Notes: generated by a model from the letters alone, not told the origin. Shown: positions 13,341-28,900, counted from the stretch's first letter. The stretch is 64,000 bases of DNA from Casuarius casuarius (GCA_003342895.1 PTFA01000035.1:852022-916021); one strand, 5' to 3'. Numbers and translations: made by a program.

Positions 13341-16300
13341 ATAAGCAAACGCTCGCACTCAGTGTAGGCGTCTCATCTTTTCTACCCAAACTTGAGACAT
13401 CGTTGGCCTGATGTCTGATGAGCGGCAGCTAAGATCAGCGTGTGTGGTTAGTGTTCGGCCTTGGCAGGAAAGCATTCACAATCACTGCTCACCTTTGCAA
13501 ATGTTGGCACTGTACAGTCAGTATATGACTTTGAATTCTATGATGGACATTGTTATAGGCTAAACTGCTCTCTTCTATGGCTGTTTTTCAAAAATCTGTG
13601 AAATAAATCAGGTATGATGGAAACATCAAAAATATTCCAAAAAGCTATATATAAATATGTAGATTTTATTCTTGTGTGTTAAAGCCTCTTGCCTCTCCAA
13701 CAGAAATGAAGTAAGAACTTGTAGCACTGAAAAAATATTATTAGCTTAAAACATCTGAGTCTAAAATTTAGGGAGGCGATGTATTTCTTTACCTTAGTGC
13801 CAAAATCTGAAAGAACATGTGACAGTGTAAAAATGATTAATAAAAGACAGAGTTTGAAACTCTACTCACCTTTTCTTGTTGATAATGTCTAAAATGCTCA
13901 AAATCTTTTTTATTTCATATTCATATTTTTCAAGGTCCATCTTTCATTTCTGCCAGAATTTTCACTGACACTTAGCTTGGAAAATGAAGTAATTGCTTTG
14001 CCAGGAGCAGTCATAAATAAAGCATCGCAATTGCTTATACAGTGATGTTAGAACCCAGTATATATTATTATCTATTATATGGTTGACTTGTAAGAATTCC
14101 AAATGCAGATGATATAATTCCTTCATTAAGCTGAGGTTACTCCAAGACATCATTACAATTACTTTCTATTTAAGATTCAATACAAAAGGAGAGCTAAAAA
14201 TTTCTTGAGTACATTTAAGTCATCATTTTACTTTTTATTGCAGTGCACCAATATTTTAATAATAACAATAAAATAAACATTTATTCCTTTAGCAGAAACA
14301 ATATTTAACACTATAGAATGACTAGAGAAAATTTATATAGCAATTAACTTGCATTTTCTTTCCTGAAGCGAGGTAAATATAGGCAAGACATCATTGGCAA
14401 CAATGACTGTCTCCTCTTCAGTTAATCTCACCAAAGACTTTTTCTTGTTTTTAAGATTAAAATCTTATTTTAAAGCATGTGTAGATGTGGTTTGGCTCTT
14501 CAGGCTTGATTAGCGGTATTCATCCTCATATCATATGTGAGATTTAATTTATTTTACTTAATATTGACTTCATGTTGTTGTTTACAAATTTGACTCTAAA
14601 GACTTAAATGATATAGCAAAAAATGGCAAAGGGTGGCAGAGAGATGAGACAGAAAAATATTATAAAGAAAATAAGCGCACTGTGACTGATTGGTCTCACA
14701 CATGCTCTCTAAGGAGTCCCTGTAATTACACCATAAATGAATCTTTGTATCTGGTTTATTCTTCTCTCCCTGAAGTGTTTCTCAGGTTCTCTCTGAGGGA
14801 GCCAGCAGCCCACTGGCTTTTTGTTGTGTGTTCTGTCTCTGTAAAAGGTAGTTTTGCATTACTAGTCAGGCTGGCAACTATTATAAAATGAATCCTAAGT
14901 GTTCAGAAATTATGTAGAGCTCAGGGCCAACTTATGGATGTGGATATATGCAAAAGGTTATTTAAGAGTACCAGTCCAATAGGTAGGCATTTCTGAATAA
15001 CTTGGTAATATATTATATATATTATATATGATAAAATTATATTCCAGTAATTTTTGAGATAAGATTGGTCTAAATCTGAAAAAGGAAATGTTTCAGGATG
15101 AGCTTATTCAGCTTTTCTTAGAACTCCTTATGAAACGGCAGCACAGCTATTTTGCAAGAATAATCAAGAGAGAATTAGGTGTAATTTTAAAAGAAAAAGG
15201 AACAAATATGTCGATTTGATTTTTCACTCAGCTCTTTATTGCTCTCTTGGGTAGTGCATTTCACTTTTGCTGTGCCACAAGGAATTGCAAACAGCAGAGG
15301 TCAGGCTTTAAATTTGCCTAAGTATTTTTGGAATGCTTTTCTATTTTAAAATGGGACAAGTGTACCAGGATACACTTACATACAAATGAATGTATGTTAG
15401 TCGGGTCTCCTGTTTCTTCTGTCTAGTACCATAGACAATCTGCAATTCTAATAAAAGACAAAAATACTTATTTCCTCTTTAAATAGATTTTGCCACTATA
15501 AAGGAGAAAAAAGAAAGGTAGCAAGGGTAATCAGATATTAAAAAGAGTAGTAACAGCATATTTGAAAAGCATACCAATATATATTCATGCAGTCTCTCCA
15601 ACATGTATATATGTACAGAATAACTGATTTGTAACTGAAATTATCACAAAAAAGGGCGTAGCACAGGTTGGCAGTAGTTCCATCCCTCTATCAGGGGGAC
15701 GAATATGGTCATTAGCAATTAAGTGCAACACCCTCAACATAATAATGAAACCCTGTTTGTAGGTGTTGGCTAAGTAGAAGGAATGACAACATCCAAAGTA
15801 TTCTCCATCATTACTTAAAATGATTCAAAGCTGATTTACTTTTAAATCTGCCCTGCCCCCCCCAAGTTAGAGAAACGTAACACCTGACCTGAGCCACACA
15901 ATATTTAGCAGAAAGTCTTCGAGGAAACACAGAAAGAGAGTAACAGGACATGTTTTCCTGACATGCTGGAAAGGAAGTGAAGTAAGAATATCATGTAACA
16001 TTTAGCACGTTCATCCTGGATACAGATGTGTAACATCTGCCAATTACCTCCATGTCATGGAAAGGAGTTTCCACTGTTGCCGCAAAAATAATCACATAAT
16101 TCCTATCATCTTTGAAACATCCCACTTTCTTTCTCTTTCCTTCTGCATTCCTTCTTCTCCACTGCACATTTCTCTGCAGTAGAGGAAAGAGCTAGGAAAT
16201 AAATAATGTATGAGAAAACAAGAATCGGTGTTTATTTATAAGGAACAATAGTTTAATTCATGAGGCAGTTTTTAAAATGCCTGAGTCTTGCAGTTAGTAG

Positions 16301-16789
16301 TGAGGGTAAAATCTTATCAGGGTTAGGCATGGAGCCAATGCAATAAAGAACCCTTTCCTTATTTAAGAAGTGACTCTGCTGTCAAGGAGGATTTTGACAC
16401 TCAGACGCTTATTAGGCTCATTTTTCTCCTTCAGGCAAGCTTCCCCTTTCTTTCTATTAGCCTGACTCTCCCAGGATCAAAAAACCCTATAAATCCCTGC
16501 TCCGGCTCTCGACTTTGTATGCTTTTAAACTTCCACATAGTGGATATCCTGTTAATGCCACACTCACTATGCCAGTCCGCCACATATGAGCCTTGCGAGG
16601 AAGGCTGGTCCCTGCTCCTCTATTGGTAGCTTATGTAAACTGAGGAATAAATCGGTACAAAAGACGTGTGTTTAGTGGACACGTTTTAAAAGGCTGAAAT
16701 ACTGTAGTATTTCACGTGGCTCATGTAGATTTCTTTGTTCCTTAAGATAGGTATTGTTTTATGAAATGTGAACCTACGTGGTTTTTCAT
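13341..16789. other. Non-coding stretch, nothing recognised
   Basis: AT-rich DNA with only chance frames under 70 codons. It contains the short AT microsatellite at 15007-15030. Recognisable transposons, tRNAs and splice-flanked frames were not found. Confidence 0.55.
15007..15030. repeat. AT-rich simple repeat
   Basis: An alternating TATAT/ATTATATAT run. It is self-complementary in part and typical of microsatellite slippage. Confidence 0.7.
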
Positions 16790-17350
16790 TCCCTATGGCA
16801 GCTGAACGCCTTTCCCTGCGGGAACTGCGGTTCTGCACGCCACCTCCACCGGCGGGTCGGTGCCAGCACCAGGTACTCGCAGCAAAGCTTCCCTCTGCTC
16901 CCAGCAACCGTCCTCTATTTATATAAACCAACGGGGAATTGTGTCAAGAATCAATTAGTCACAAAGGCATAAAGTTCTCAGTGCAGAAAGTTACTTGTTG
17001 CCTAGCAGCAGCCCCGCGAGCTGTGGCTTAACTTTGATTCGTTTAACCTCAGACTAACCAGAGCCACAAGAGTATTTTTCTCCATCACCTTGCAGCATGG
17101 TCTCTGTCCATCTGGAGTGATGAAATGTCTTTACCATCACTTTCCAGCAAGTTCTTGCCTCAGCTTGGCTGATGAAAATATGCAGTATTGATTGATGGAA
17201 TTTGTGGCACCTGGTTTCAAAGAAACCTCACGGGGGGCTTTTCATGGTCCCATGGCTCTGCCTTGGAAATAGGGAGCACAAGCGAAACTGCGCTGGCTTC
17301 CTGAGACGGGCACCGGCACTGTCCCCGTACGGTTCCCGGTGAAGGGCCAG
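16790..17350. other. Two small GC/CpG-rich patches
   Basis: Patches at about 16800-16890 and 17225-17370 carry clusters of CpG (roughly 8 and 11) within AT-rich DNA. Short frames on both strands are open because of composition. No exon structure could be defended. Confidence 0.4.
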
Positions 17351-19794
17351 CGTGGAAATTGCTGCGGGAGGACAGGGAGAGTCCCATCAAGGATCAGTAA
17401 ACACTGAGTCATACCTTTGCTGGGAATTCGTGTCTCAGTCACAGTTCTTCTTTAATAATTAATTCAGCAGAGAGGAACAGGCTTCATTTGCATAACTAAA
17501 TTTTTCAGTCACAGCAACCAGTCTATTAATAGAAACCCATCTATCCGTCTGTCTGTCTACCAGCTTACATAAACTACTGTGCTGTCGTACAAGACATGAT
17601 ATTTTGAAGGTCACTGACCCATTGACAATGGACACAGAGGCATAGAGACAGCTTGATCCTCTAGCTCAGAGTACTCTAAAAGAGACCTCATGAGTAATAC
17701 ATATCAGCCATGGAGATCAAGTCTGAGCTTTACTTAATAGTAATACATGAGAGTTTCCAGTAATACGTAAAGTATATGTTTACAACAATATCAATATCAA
17801 GTGGGCAAATGATGACAAAGGAGTTTAAAAAAGCAGATGTATAATGGCTGTATAGTGAAATCAGTGCTGTTGGGTCAAGGTGCTAGGCTGCAGCACTAAA
17901 CTCGTTTTACTAATCCATGAAATGAGTTCATGCTAAAGAGACCAGCATATCACTTCTGTTCACAAATTGCCTGAAAATCAACAATTTATATTTAATGTCC
18001 TGTCATCTTCACTCATGCTAGCATTTAAAGGCAGAAATGTTTCCATTATAGCTCCATTTTCAATTAAAGTTTTTAATAGTCACCTGTTCCACCAGCACAT
18101 CCATGCTTATTTTTTGCCTAAATATGATTTGTGACAGGAAAAAAAGTTGGAGCACTACATGGTTGGATGTTTTAAGCAGTACTCTATAATTTTTTTTTCC
18201 TCATTATGATGTTGGTTACCACCTTTCAGCAGATGACACCAGAGTCTCTTTCCTCATTTTCACCTCTAACAATAGCATTTAGATGCAGGTCTGTATGCAA
18301 GAAATCAGGTCCTAAACACAGAGTACTTGGTTCAAATAAACACTGGGTTAAACTGAAGAGATGCTGCTCCGCATAGGGGAGCACTTTGAAAAGCTCCTGT
18401 GGCCTCTCCGCAGAGGAGCAAGCCAGATGAAGCCAGCTCGTTTCCTCACCGCTGCAAATCACAGCCTGTCTCTTCCTTCCTCAAAAGCCAATAGCCAACA
18501 GAGATTTACTTAGGGCTTTGCTATGTCCAGTCTGGCTGCGTACACGGCAACAGGCAACAGTAAAACTAGCAGGATATATAGGAACATAAACTGAAGACCA
18601 ACAGCTGAAGTCTGAAATGTATCAGGAACACGGTCCTGCCTTAGGGAATTTTTCAGGGGAAATAAACACAATGCAAAAGCACTTGAGAAAAAGGACAGCT
18701 GAACATGCCCTGGAGGCCTTTAAAATGAGTTTAAATTAAAATAAAGTCTGAAAAGCCTCTATACACAAAGCTTGATGAAACTACTGCCAGTATTTAAGTC
18801 TATTTCTTTAGAAAAACAGAATCAATTCACTGTTTCATGCTAGTGCCCTGCAGTCGCACAGAAGTAATAGAAAGTGAGAAATTCAAAGGAACAGGTACAA
18901 TCTATTGGGCCACATATCAGAAGACTTATTTAAATACTAGACATAGAAGATTTAAATGGCCTTTTAAAATCTGTATTATCACATTGATCAATCCAGTTTC
19001 ACACCAATACGCATAACTTTCAGCAGTAAGACAGTGGCAGTGCTGATGCAATGCAGCTTTTTGCTTTCACTAATGAGGGATGAAACTCTGCAGCCAGAAT
19101 GGGTTTTCTTGACAGAAAATGATAACATAGTTAGGACAGAACAGGGTCTGGTGGATAGTTAGTGAAAATAAGGTTAAGGATAAGACAACTAGTCAAGTGA
19201 TCTGACTTGCTCTGGATGCATAATTCCTATTTAATGTCAATTGCAATCACAAAACAATATGATTTAACAAACCAGGAACACATTAGTTATGCAGAGATCT
19301 ATTTACTCCTTATTTAACATTTCGACAGCACAACTGTCTTGACAAATCTTGATAGTGCATTGTTCAGGTATAGACACCGAACGGCTCTAGTACTATAGCA
19401 ACTGAAGCAGTATGGTGCGAATCCAGCAGCACACAGCTGTACCAACAGAAACCCAGGTACTGGCAGACTTCACGTTTAACCAGGGATTTTCTAAAAGCTG
19501 GAAGTGATTGAATATGAATTCCTAGCTTACTTCCACAGGCAAAGAATGGGAACAGTAACTAACATCACTTTCAGGGGAGTATTATTTTCATTAGAGATAG
19601 ATAGAGAAATTTTCAGTTATTAAAGCAGTGAAACCCTAGCAATATCTAAAAGAAATCAATTTCTGTTCAGCCTTTTTAAACAATAAGTTTTAGAGTTGAC
19701 TTTAAACAGTTAACTCAGTTTTGTTTGTAGTTGTTAACACATGGAAATACATGGATTCTGTTGTTTACCCATGTAACAGGGACGTAAGAGACCT
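17351..19794. other. Non-coding stretch, nothing recognised
   Basis: AT-rich DNA. A short TCTG tetranucleotide run (CCGTCTGTCTGTC) lies near 17545-17560. No gene, RNA gene or transposon was recognised. Confidence 0.55.
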
Positions 19795-19985
19795 AAATTG
19801 CTTCCAGTTTTGCCATAAACTCAGTGACTCAAGCCATTTCATTTCTCTATATCTTTGCTTCCCTTCTTTGTAAGGCTGGGATAATGGTGCTTATCAAAAT
19901 GTCATTGTGAGGCTGTATTCATCAATATCTCCATGTAGTTTGAAAATCTGGAAGTATTACGAAAAATGCAAAGTGCTATTTAATG
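19795..19985 (+). mobile_element. MIR-like SINE relic (sense)
   Basis: In sense order this shows the MIR core: AGTGACTCAAGCCATTTCAT, TTTCTCTATATCTTTGCTTC, TGTAAGGCTGGGATAATGG, a TTGTGAGGCT block, and finally ATGCAAAGTGCT. These align in order with the MIR consensus elements 'GTGACCTTGGGCAAGTCACTTAA', 'CTCTGTGCCTCAGTTTCC', 'TGTAAAATGGGGATAATAA', 'TTGTGAGGATTAAATG' and 'GTAAAGCGCTTAG'. Divergence is high, as expected for MIR surviving in a bird or other sauropsid. The tRNA-derived 5' head is not visible. Confidence 0.65.
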
Positions 19986-22900
19986 GACACCCAAAGTACA
20001 ACTTGATCCTGCTGCCACAACTTCTACCAACCATATTGAAAAAAGCTGTCCATGTCTTGGTGCACTTGGGTGTGTATTGAATAAGCCAGCCCGAATTTTT
20101 CCCAACCTCAGTAGTGATTCTGTTATCCTCCAGCTGTATATTCCCCTAAACTGGTTTTGCCTAATTTTCCTCACACATACATTTTCTGGTTTTGAGGTAC
20201 TCTGTATATTTCAGAGACATTCTGAAATTGCAACCCTGAAGAGGCATTTTTAATAAGAAATATTTATGTTTTAATTTAAAAAAGAAAATCCCTTCCATTT
20301 CTTGCTAGGTTCCTAGAGATATTATATATCATGCTTTAAAATGTTTGTCTGATGAGTTTATTCTTGATAATAGTGAAAACTTTGTATTTTTAGTCTAATA
20401 GAAGAATAAATACTTCTGTTTTTTAATATTAGAGGACTTATTGGTTTGAGCAACAACTATTAAAGCAAAAAAAGCTATATTGCCAATCTAGGAATGTTGC
20501 TTAAGTTACACATTTTATTTCACTCTTCCCCCAGCGTGGCAGGAATGTTACTCAACTATTATAGGTGATTTTATTAGATGTAATATTAAAAAAAAATTAA
20601 GCATCATAAATGAATTTTGCAAATTAGATTACCAGAAATGCTAAGAACAGCAAGCTAGCAAAACACTGAAGCATTGATATTCATTTTCATGTCTTTGCAA
20701 ATTTTTTTCTACAGCACACAATTTTGCTTCATCAGTACCTTTTTAATCTGAACATGTGGAATTAAACCCACTCTTTCTGAGTCATCTTTAAATGTAAGTG
20801 GTATTAATTTCAATGAACTTGAGGATGACTAGTGCTTACTAATGAAGCCCAAATGTTGGCACTAAGTAACAAGTTAGCAAAAAATTTCATTCATTTCAAA
20901 AGCTGCGGGTTCCTGGTAGACATTTCCTGCACATTCACAGTTAGTAACAAAATCTTCAATTAGCACTAGAGGGCATTGGAAAAGGAAATAGAGAGTTAGT
21001 GTGCACTGGGATGCAAATGCTTTCAGCAATGAAAAGGAGCAATTTCATGCCAGCCTGCACCAACAACAAGCTTTATTTTTTCTTTTTTAATGTTAGAGAT
21101 TTACATTTTAAGTGAAAGCCTGGAATGCTAGCAACAGGGTTTTGTTATTCACTTCACTAATGGATCTACCTGTCGTCCTCCTCATCATCATACTAGTAGC
21201 AAGGCCAGTCATATTTTACATTTACATGACATTTTTCTTCCCAGAAATACTTCCCAGACTGTGCGCATTTTAGATTTGGAATCAAAAATCAAGGTCCTTA
21301 CCTTTTTTTTTTTTTTTTTAACTCAAGCTTCTGATGACATCAGTGATCATTGTTTTATTTTTTCCTTTAGTCAAAAATGTGAAGACTTCTTGACAAAACT
21401 TGGAAAATATACATTTCTGCTTAGATGAATACATATTCTGGCTTTTACGCATCATTGAACCCACAAAGGAATTAAAAAAAAAGACGAAGAGAACAAAGTT
21501 TACCAAAGCAAGATCATCTGGATACGCTGAGTAGAGAAGCACCCATATTAAGTTAGCTTAGATGTATATTTGTCCTAACTCACTTGCTAAGGTTAGGATG
21601 AAAGTCATGAGATTTCCTGTCAACAGGTTAAAGCCTACAGGCGTTGCCTGAACAAGGACATAATTTTGTACCCTGAGTGTAGTACGTGGCAAGCCTGCAG
21701 GATGCTGCCTGGAGGTGTGCAGAGGCTAAGGGCGATGTGCTTGATGGACTGAGCTGTATCAGCGTGTGTCCACTCGGTAATCAGGGAACCAGTGCCGGGG
21801 CACTGGTGCTGAAAGAGCTGATCCCGCAGACCACATACAGGCATTCCTCCTACTGGCTTTAACGTAAGTTGAGAGTCCTCGTCACTTTGCAGAAATGACC
21901 CACCAACTGGACAGATGGCAGAAAAGTGAAACAAATACGTCAGAGTGGAAAAAGCACATGGGAAAATACAATTTTTGATATATGCATAATGTTGTCGTAC
22001 TCAGTCAAGTGGTATTTTTCTTATGTTCCTCCAATTCACACTACAGTTTCATACTATTGCATCCCACTTACCGTGACTGGGAAGCATGAGATGAAGACAG
22101 CAGCACAGCTTAGAGCAGCACGTCCAGAGCAATGGGAGTAAACAGACTCGGATGAGCAAGGCAACTGGAAAGACTAGGGATACGTGGCAAGCAGGATGTA
22201 GAGGAACAGAGAGTGCCAGCTCACTCCAGAGACATCATTAAAAGAAGGGTGGTGTACAGGACAAAGGCACCAGCGAGCCCATTTCAAAAAAAGTCTAAGA
22301 ACTACACTAAAAGAGTTTCCAGGAGTGTTAATGACTCATAGGAAGCATATACAGTATGTAATTTCTTTTAGCACCCAAGATAAAGCTTTAAAAGTATTAT
22401 TTCCATTTGGTCAAGATACATATTGTTAGTAGGCAACATAGTGCACAAGTGGGAAGCAAACTATCCATTAGAGGATTAATGAATCATATGGTAATTATGC
22501 TTAACAGCACTTAAGCAGTAACACTTGCAACCCCCTCGCTTATATTAGCTATCCATCATAACACTTCTTTACAGTATATGTTGGTTGCATACTATTCCCG
22601 CCTTATAGGATGAAGGAGCAAGAAAGAAGGATTCCTCATGTGGGTTGTCAAACAGTAAAAGTACAGTTAAAACTCAGGATCTCACACGTTCTAGCTATAT
22701 CTGCTTGCACTGAGACATGAAAACCTAAATTTCTTTTAACACCTAGCCCACTTTGGGAATTCTTTTGAAAAAATAAGAGAGTGAAATTTTTCTTCAGTAT
22801 AAGTATTTGTCACTGCCTAGCTAGCTTGGCCTACCTACCTGAGCTACAGCAAACTTTTATGCTAACGAGCTATGACCGCTGATACTTAAGAGCACATGGA

Positions 22901-25900
22901 GTCTTTTTTTTTTATTTGTTGCTTGTTATTTGTGTTCTTAAAGGGTAAGCTCATCAGATAAGCTCCCTTTGTGTTTGGACGTGAATTAATCTATCATGAC
23001 ACCCCCAGGAACAAATAAGAGTATGTTATAGATCTGAACATTCACATTCAGGCAAAACTTTGTGTAGTATAGTTTCAGACAGACATGTGGGACCAGAAAA
23101 TTTAGGAGAGTAGCCATTTGTTAGTCTTTAAATTATTGAATGTTATTTAATGAAAGCAGTCAGTATGCTTTAACAGGCTTTGAACTAGTTCTGTATCCAA
23201 ATAAATAAAAAAATGTACTTCTATTTCATAGTTTGATGCAAGATAACTGATTTCCAAGGAACTATGAAAGATCAATTACTGGAAATATCTCTTGCTGAAA
23301 TTCCAAATAAACATTATGCTTACATCAAAAATAGCATAGCTGGGCTAAGAAATTGCTTTTTTCTCTAATAAGTAGTGAAATAATTCAGACCTCAAAATAA
23401 AATTAAATCAATCTAACAAATAAAACACTGAGTTTATAACTCTGGCCCAGTCACCCCATTTGAACACTGAATAGGAAGGGGAGGGACTGGTAAGTCATTG
23501 TAGTGATGTGTCCAATTTATGTTGGCAATTCAGGTCATTCATTTCGTACAAGCATGCCTTTTGTCATAAGCTGATGGGCTGTATGATTTAAATTAAACAA
23601 ACTACCTGCAAGATCTGGAGATTAGTTACAGCAACAACAACAAAAAGAAATCAGTTGGGTTGCATGGGGATTCAGGGTGAAATATCTATTTGTCATCAGT
23701 GAAATAATTTGTTTGCATGGTTTAAAAAAGCAATATTCATACATGCAATTGGCTTGAGAAGTGCTCTGCCAAGCCTGTGCATTGTCGTGGCTGGCCTTGG
23801 AGTTCATTCCCCATGTAAGAACTCCAGAAAGTACTTGTACATATCACTTGTGCTTCAAAATACTGTACAGGGTCTAGAGAGTGTATAGAAATACAGAGGA
23901 TTACGTTAGAGCTACATTCAGAGGGGACTGTATTTTCTACTGTAGCTCAAGGCTTTGAGGAAGCCCTGTGAATAAAACTGGTGTAGAGGAAAGTAAATTC
24001 TCTGAAGTTCCTCTTATGTGCACAAAGATACTATTCAACTGATCCCTTAGGGAGTATTTGCCTGGCACACAGAAAATGACCCCTTAGCCACTCACAGCCC
24101 AAATCTCTCTCCTATGATCTGTTATAGCACGCAGGTGCTTTGAAGAAGGAATAGTTTTTCTGTATGTAGTGGAAAGCACTTGCTATGTTGTAAATATCCC
24201 AACCATATGGATACGAATAATAATAATATTGATAACATGCCTCATGATCTTGAAAGAGTTTGTTCACCTCAAAGCTCTGAACTGGGCAGAAGTCCTCTTT
24301 CTCCACACAGGCTTCAGTGTATCTTGAATCCTCCTGTTCCTGCCTACTGACAGTGTTTATAGGTGCCAGAAGGTAAAAGCATCTTCTCCTTTCTGTAGTA
24401 ACTCATTAGTTATATATTTTCCTCCAAAGTCCATGTCTTACCCTTTTCTGTTTCTAAGCAGACCACGCATCTACACTACACTGCTAGAGACACCATCGGA
24501 GTCACAGTCCCTGCAGATCCAGATAGTCCTGGCTGTGGAGTGAACTTGGGATGCTGGGGAGGAAGGTGGGGGGATGACCTACCCTGTATGAGCTTTCTCA
24601 GAGCAGGAGTCCCAGTGAGACATCCACACAAAAGGCTTCACATGTGGACACAGCTGCAGGAAAAGCCAGCCCATAGATTATGCGCTTCTGCCTTGAGTAG
24701 GCTGGGATCTGCTTCATCATGGAGAGCACAGTCGACTATCCAGACCTCTGGTCCGACATTTCCAGGCATGTGCTGATTCTGGTATTTTCACATGGCTAAA
24801 ATCTGCTTAGCAGCTTAGCATTAAAACCTGAGGTCATACCATCCACTTATTATGTGCTTGGATGACCAGCAATTGCATGCAGGAGAACCTTACACTTTTC
24901 CCTCAGCAGCCGTTATGAGTAACTGTAAACTATGACAGCTCAGGTGTATCCTGAAGCTGCTCCTGCTAGGCATGTTGCTTCCTTAATGAGCATGAGTATT
25001 GCTCAAAACCAGATGAATGGCCAGAAAAAACTGGACAGAATAGAGGTTTTTTGGCTACAACTATTCCCCAAAATGCACACATCCTTCTGCCTCGACCTTC
25101 CTCTCCCTGCTCGTCATGTTGGCATGCCCAGCGCTGGTCTCAGGTAATGCCCTCACTCTCAATGCCCATAGGACGTAGCTGTGAGGGTGATCTAGTAGGC
25201 CTTAAAGGAAGAGTCTGGAAACTCTGGGGGCCACTAGAGGTCTGAGCGATGGCTGTCACTCCCCCTCCCCAGTCCTTGCGCTGCAAGGCACTGAGGAGCA
25301 GTGGTGTGAGGCAGGCGGGTCCCTGGAGCCCGGGCTGCGTGGTGGGGGTACAGGCTCTGCGTGGTGCACACACACTTCAGCTAGGGCCTGGGAGGAAGCG
25401 CTAAAAGGACCGTGCTGAGATAGTTGTACTAGCCGTAATAGCCCCTGGGGATGGTACCATGCTGTCGACGTTTGTGGAGGAGGAATATGGGGATATAATG
25501 AATCTGATTATGTAGCTGCTTGAAGGGCAGATGCTGAAGGGCCCTCGGAGGGGGTAGCCCACAGCAAGGGCCGCTTCATCCCCACTAAAGTGTCCTCGCA
25601 GAGCAGATTGAGTGAAAAGAGTTTTCTCTAATAGAGCAGCTTTCAAAAACCCCAAGCCAACAAAACTCTACAAAGTGCTATGAGTCAGTACACTTTGCTG
25701 GTCTTCCTCTGAGGTTACCGTTGTTTATTTTCACCTCCCTGGATAAAATATCTTAGTATATTGTAGACAAGGTAGATATAAAATTATACAATTATTTACA
25801 CATAAGCCTTCTTTATTGAAACTTCTGTTTTATGCAGCCTTTTTTTTTCGCTGGCTTTTTCTTTAACTTGATTTTTTTTGTTTTGCTCCTGCAAGATCAG

Positions 25901-28900
25901 GAAAACCTATAATACATTTACAGAATCTTAATTGAATACATATATCATATTTCCATATGACATTTTATTATCTTAGGGAAAGCAGGTAAAAGCTGATTTA
26001 TAAAAATACTTTATATATTTTAAAAATAAATAAATAAACATATGTTGCCTCCACCAAAATGCAAATTGCCAGCAGGTCCCCACCCATCTGGTGCTAGACT
26101 GTCTTCGAGGGAAACATGCAGTAGTTTTGAGTATTAAACTTGTTAAACAATTCACTTGTGATAGGGAACATGCAACAGGGACCTTAGTGGACATTTGGTC
26201 TCATTATATAGATTGAAATTACATTCTAATTGTATTGCCTCCTTTTTGCACATCAGTATTTTCTTAGTAGAGTAGCTGACTGGTTATCATTTCTAAAGGA
26301 TGGAAGATAACTGCTATTTTTCGGCTTTGGAAAACTGCCAACTTACTACTCCCTCCTTATTCAAACTTTTCCTGCGTTCATTGTTTAATTTATTTTTCTT
26401 CTCTTCAAATTGATTTTGCCTCTGTACTCTTTCATTTACATCTCCCTTCTTTAAGATGCGGTATGTTGGGTTATTATTTCAATAAAAACTCTTTAAAATA
26501 TTAGTTCTGAGACTATATTTTTACTGAAGATGCTTTAGGTTATGCTGTTCTTCACCTATTTTCCAGACCAATAATACTATAAATAAAACTATTTTAAAGA
26601 GATTAGCCCTTAGATTGCAGTTTACTTTCAGAGTCAATATGTGAATACCCAGGATACGACATAAGAAATTCTCTTAGTCCCACAAGACTGACTTGCTACA
26701 TAAAGCAGTAACAGACAATATTTTTCCAGATCTTGGAACAAGCTTCTTCATTGGCTTCGCTCTCAGTATTCCCATGTTTCTTTTGAGAAGGCGCTATTGA
26801 GTACAAGTTATATCTTGTTAGCATAACTGAAGACTTTTGCATAGGAGAACTGAACAATTTGCGGATTCACTGGCCCCACCTCTGTATTCAGCTCGCTGTC
26901 TTACCAGTATACTCCCAGAAATATGCATATTTCAGGCAGCCTGGCCTAGTTTTTTGAGTGCAGGGTGTCTACAAGTCCTTGCTTCCCCACCCTCTGAAAA
27001 CTGATCTCAGGTCTTAATACTGTGCATTCGATCAGGCATCAGAAATTAGGGGCTGCTTTTCTACTTTGCTGAGAAACAGGTGATTCAACAGCAGTGTCAG
27101 GAATAGACTTTGGTTGGGTGGGAAATTATAATAACACAAGTTTTTATTAAAATGAAAGATAAACTAAACCTGTTTTGTGAGATGAGGATCAGGGGCTGTG
27201 GTTCCCATCCCCATAGACCAACATGAATTTAACTGAGCCCAGCTCCTCCAAGATTTCTTTTCTTACTAAGAATAAATCTGAATTTAGTCAAAACATCTAT
27301 CAATATTTATGTTTAGGGAATGTGAATGTGAAGTGTGTACCAATTAAAAGGACATTTAACAAATTCACAAAATATCAGTTTAATTGACTGACAAAATTTT
27401 CTGCAAAGAAGGTAAAAGCTCATCCCTTTAATTTATCATCTTTACGCAAAAGCCTCTGCACAGAGCTTTGAGGCATGTCCTAAAGTTCAACATCAGACTC
27501 TCCCAGACCAGTTTTTGGAATAAGTTCTCAGTTTATCGGCTTTCAGTAAGGGCTACATTGAGTTTAAATTTGGAGCTTGTTTATACATATCAAAATTGAT
27601 TCTGACACACTAGAACACAAGGAAACAGCTAATACCAAAGCTGTGTCGTGTTCATGAAGGAAAAATACCATTTTAGCCATGATTTTCCTAAACTAATGGA
27701 AATCAGGAGTCATTATTGATAGGAAAATGTGGCTCTTTGCTGATTTTGGAAATAAGTCAGAGGCCTGTACAAATGACAAAATACTGTCATAAGCTACTAG
27801 AAAGGAAGATTGCTGTGTATGTGTTCAGCTACACACTACAGCAGCTTAAGTTTTCTTTGGTGATTTCAAATTCAAACCACAGAAAAGTAGTTTGCAACAG
27901 TACTTACACCTTCAGACAGAAGGAAAAGCTGCATGAACCTCAAACTGAATAAGAACTGGCTGAAGAAATATGCCTTGAATTTAGTCATTTCTTTTTTATG
28001 GGCTAAGGAAACGCATGTGTTAGGGAAAGAAAAGAATACTTAATGCAACTATACATTTTTTTTTGTAGGTCAGCTTCTAGAGAAATTATCTTCAAAAAGA
28101 GTATTAGGGAGAAAGTACTATTGATGAGAGAGAAAATTAGATAACCAAGCTTGTACATCACTAATAATAGTGTTTGTTTTTAAGCTTCTCAGCTGTAAAT
28201 AAATGGACTTGATCTTGCAACCTCTGTCATCTTCATCACAGTAGTATAAATAACTGTTAGACGAGAACAGCTCCGTCACAGGAGAGGACTTTTTGTTTAG
28301 AATTTGCAAGCTGTCAGACTTGTTAACGATCACGTCTGTGTACGTGTGGTTTTTCTCAGACCTGGCAACATACCATCGTCCTAATAAAGATGCAGCGATG
28401 TTCAGTTTAAAAGCAGCTGTTTACAAAGTGAACACATTATTAAACACTAAAGTATGAGCCATCTTTCCAACAAAGGCACAAAGCTTAAATCATTTTAATC
28501 TGACGCAAGCTGATACAATGCATAAGTTAGGCATACAGCAGCAGTTGTGCGCTTAAATGGTTTGAGCAGCCAGGCTTGAGCACCAAGCTTGGGACGGGAA
28601 AACTTGTTGACCCTTCATTAGCCTGTCCATAGTTGGGACCAGGAAGTGAAAGCCCCAAATGCCACCGCCAACCACACCTTGAAGCTCCACCTTGTGACCA
28701 GGAGCAGGGCAGAGACGGAACAAGTGGTTCCAGGGCCTGGAAAGTCCCTCATTTTTGGCATATTGGTTCAAAGGCACTACATAAGGGGTTTAACAGTTTG
28801 AATAGAGCCAGGCTGAGGCTCAATTCCAGATTTAAGAGGAAATATAAACATAGTCACAGTTTGATACCAGAAGAACAGATTGAATAGCCATGTCCTAGAC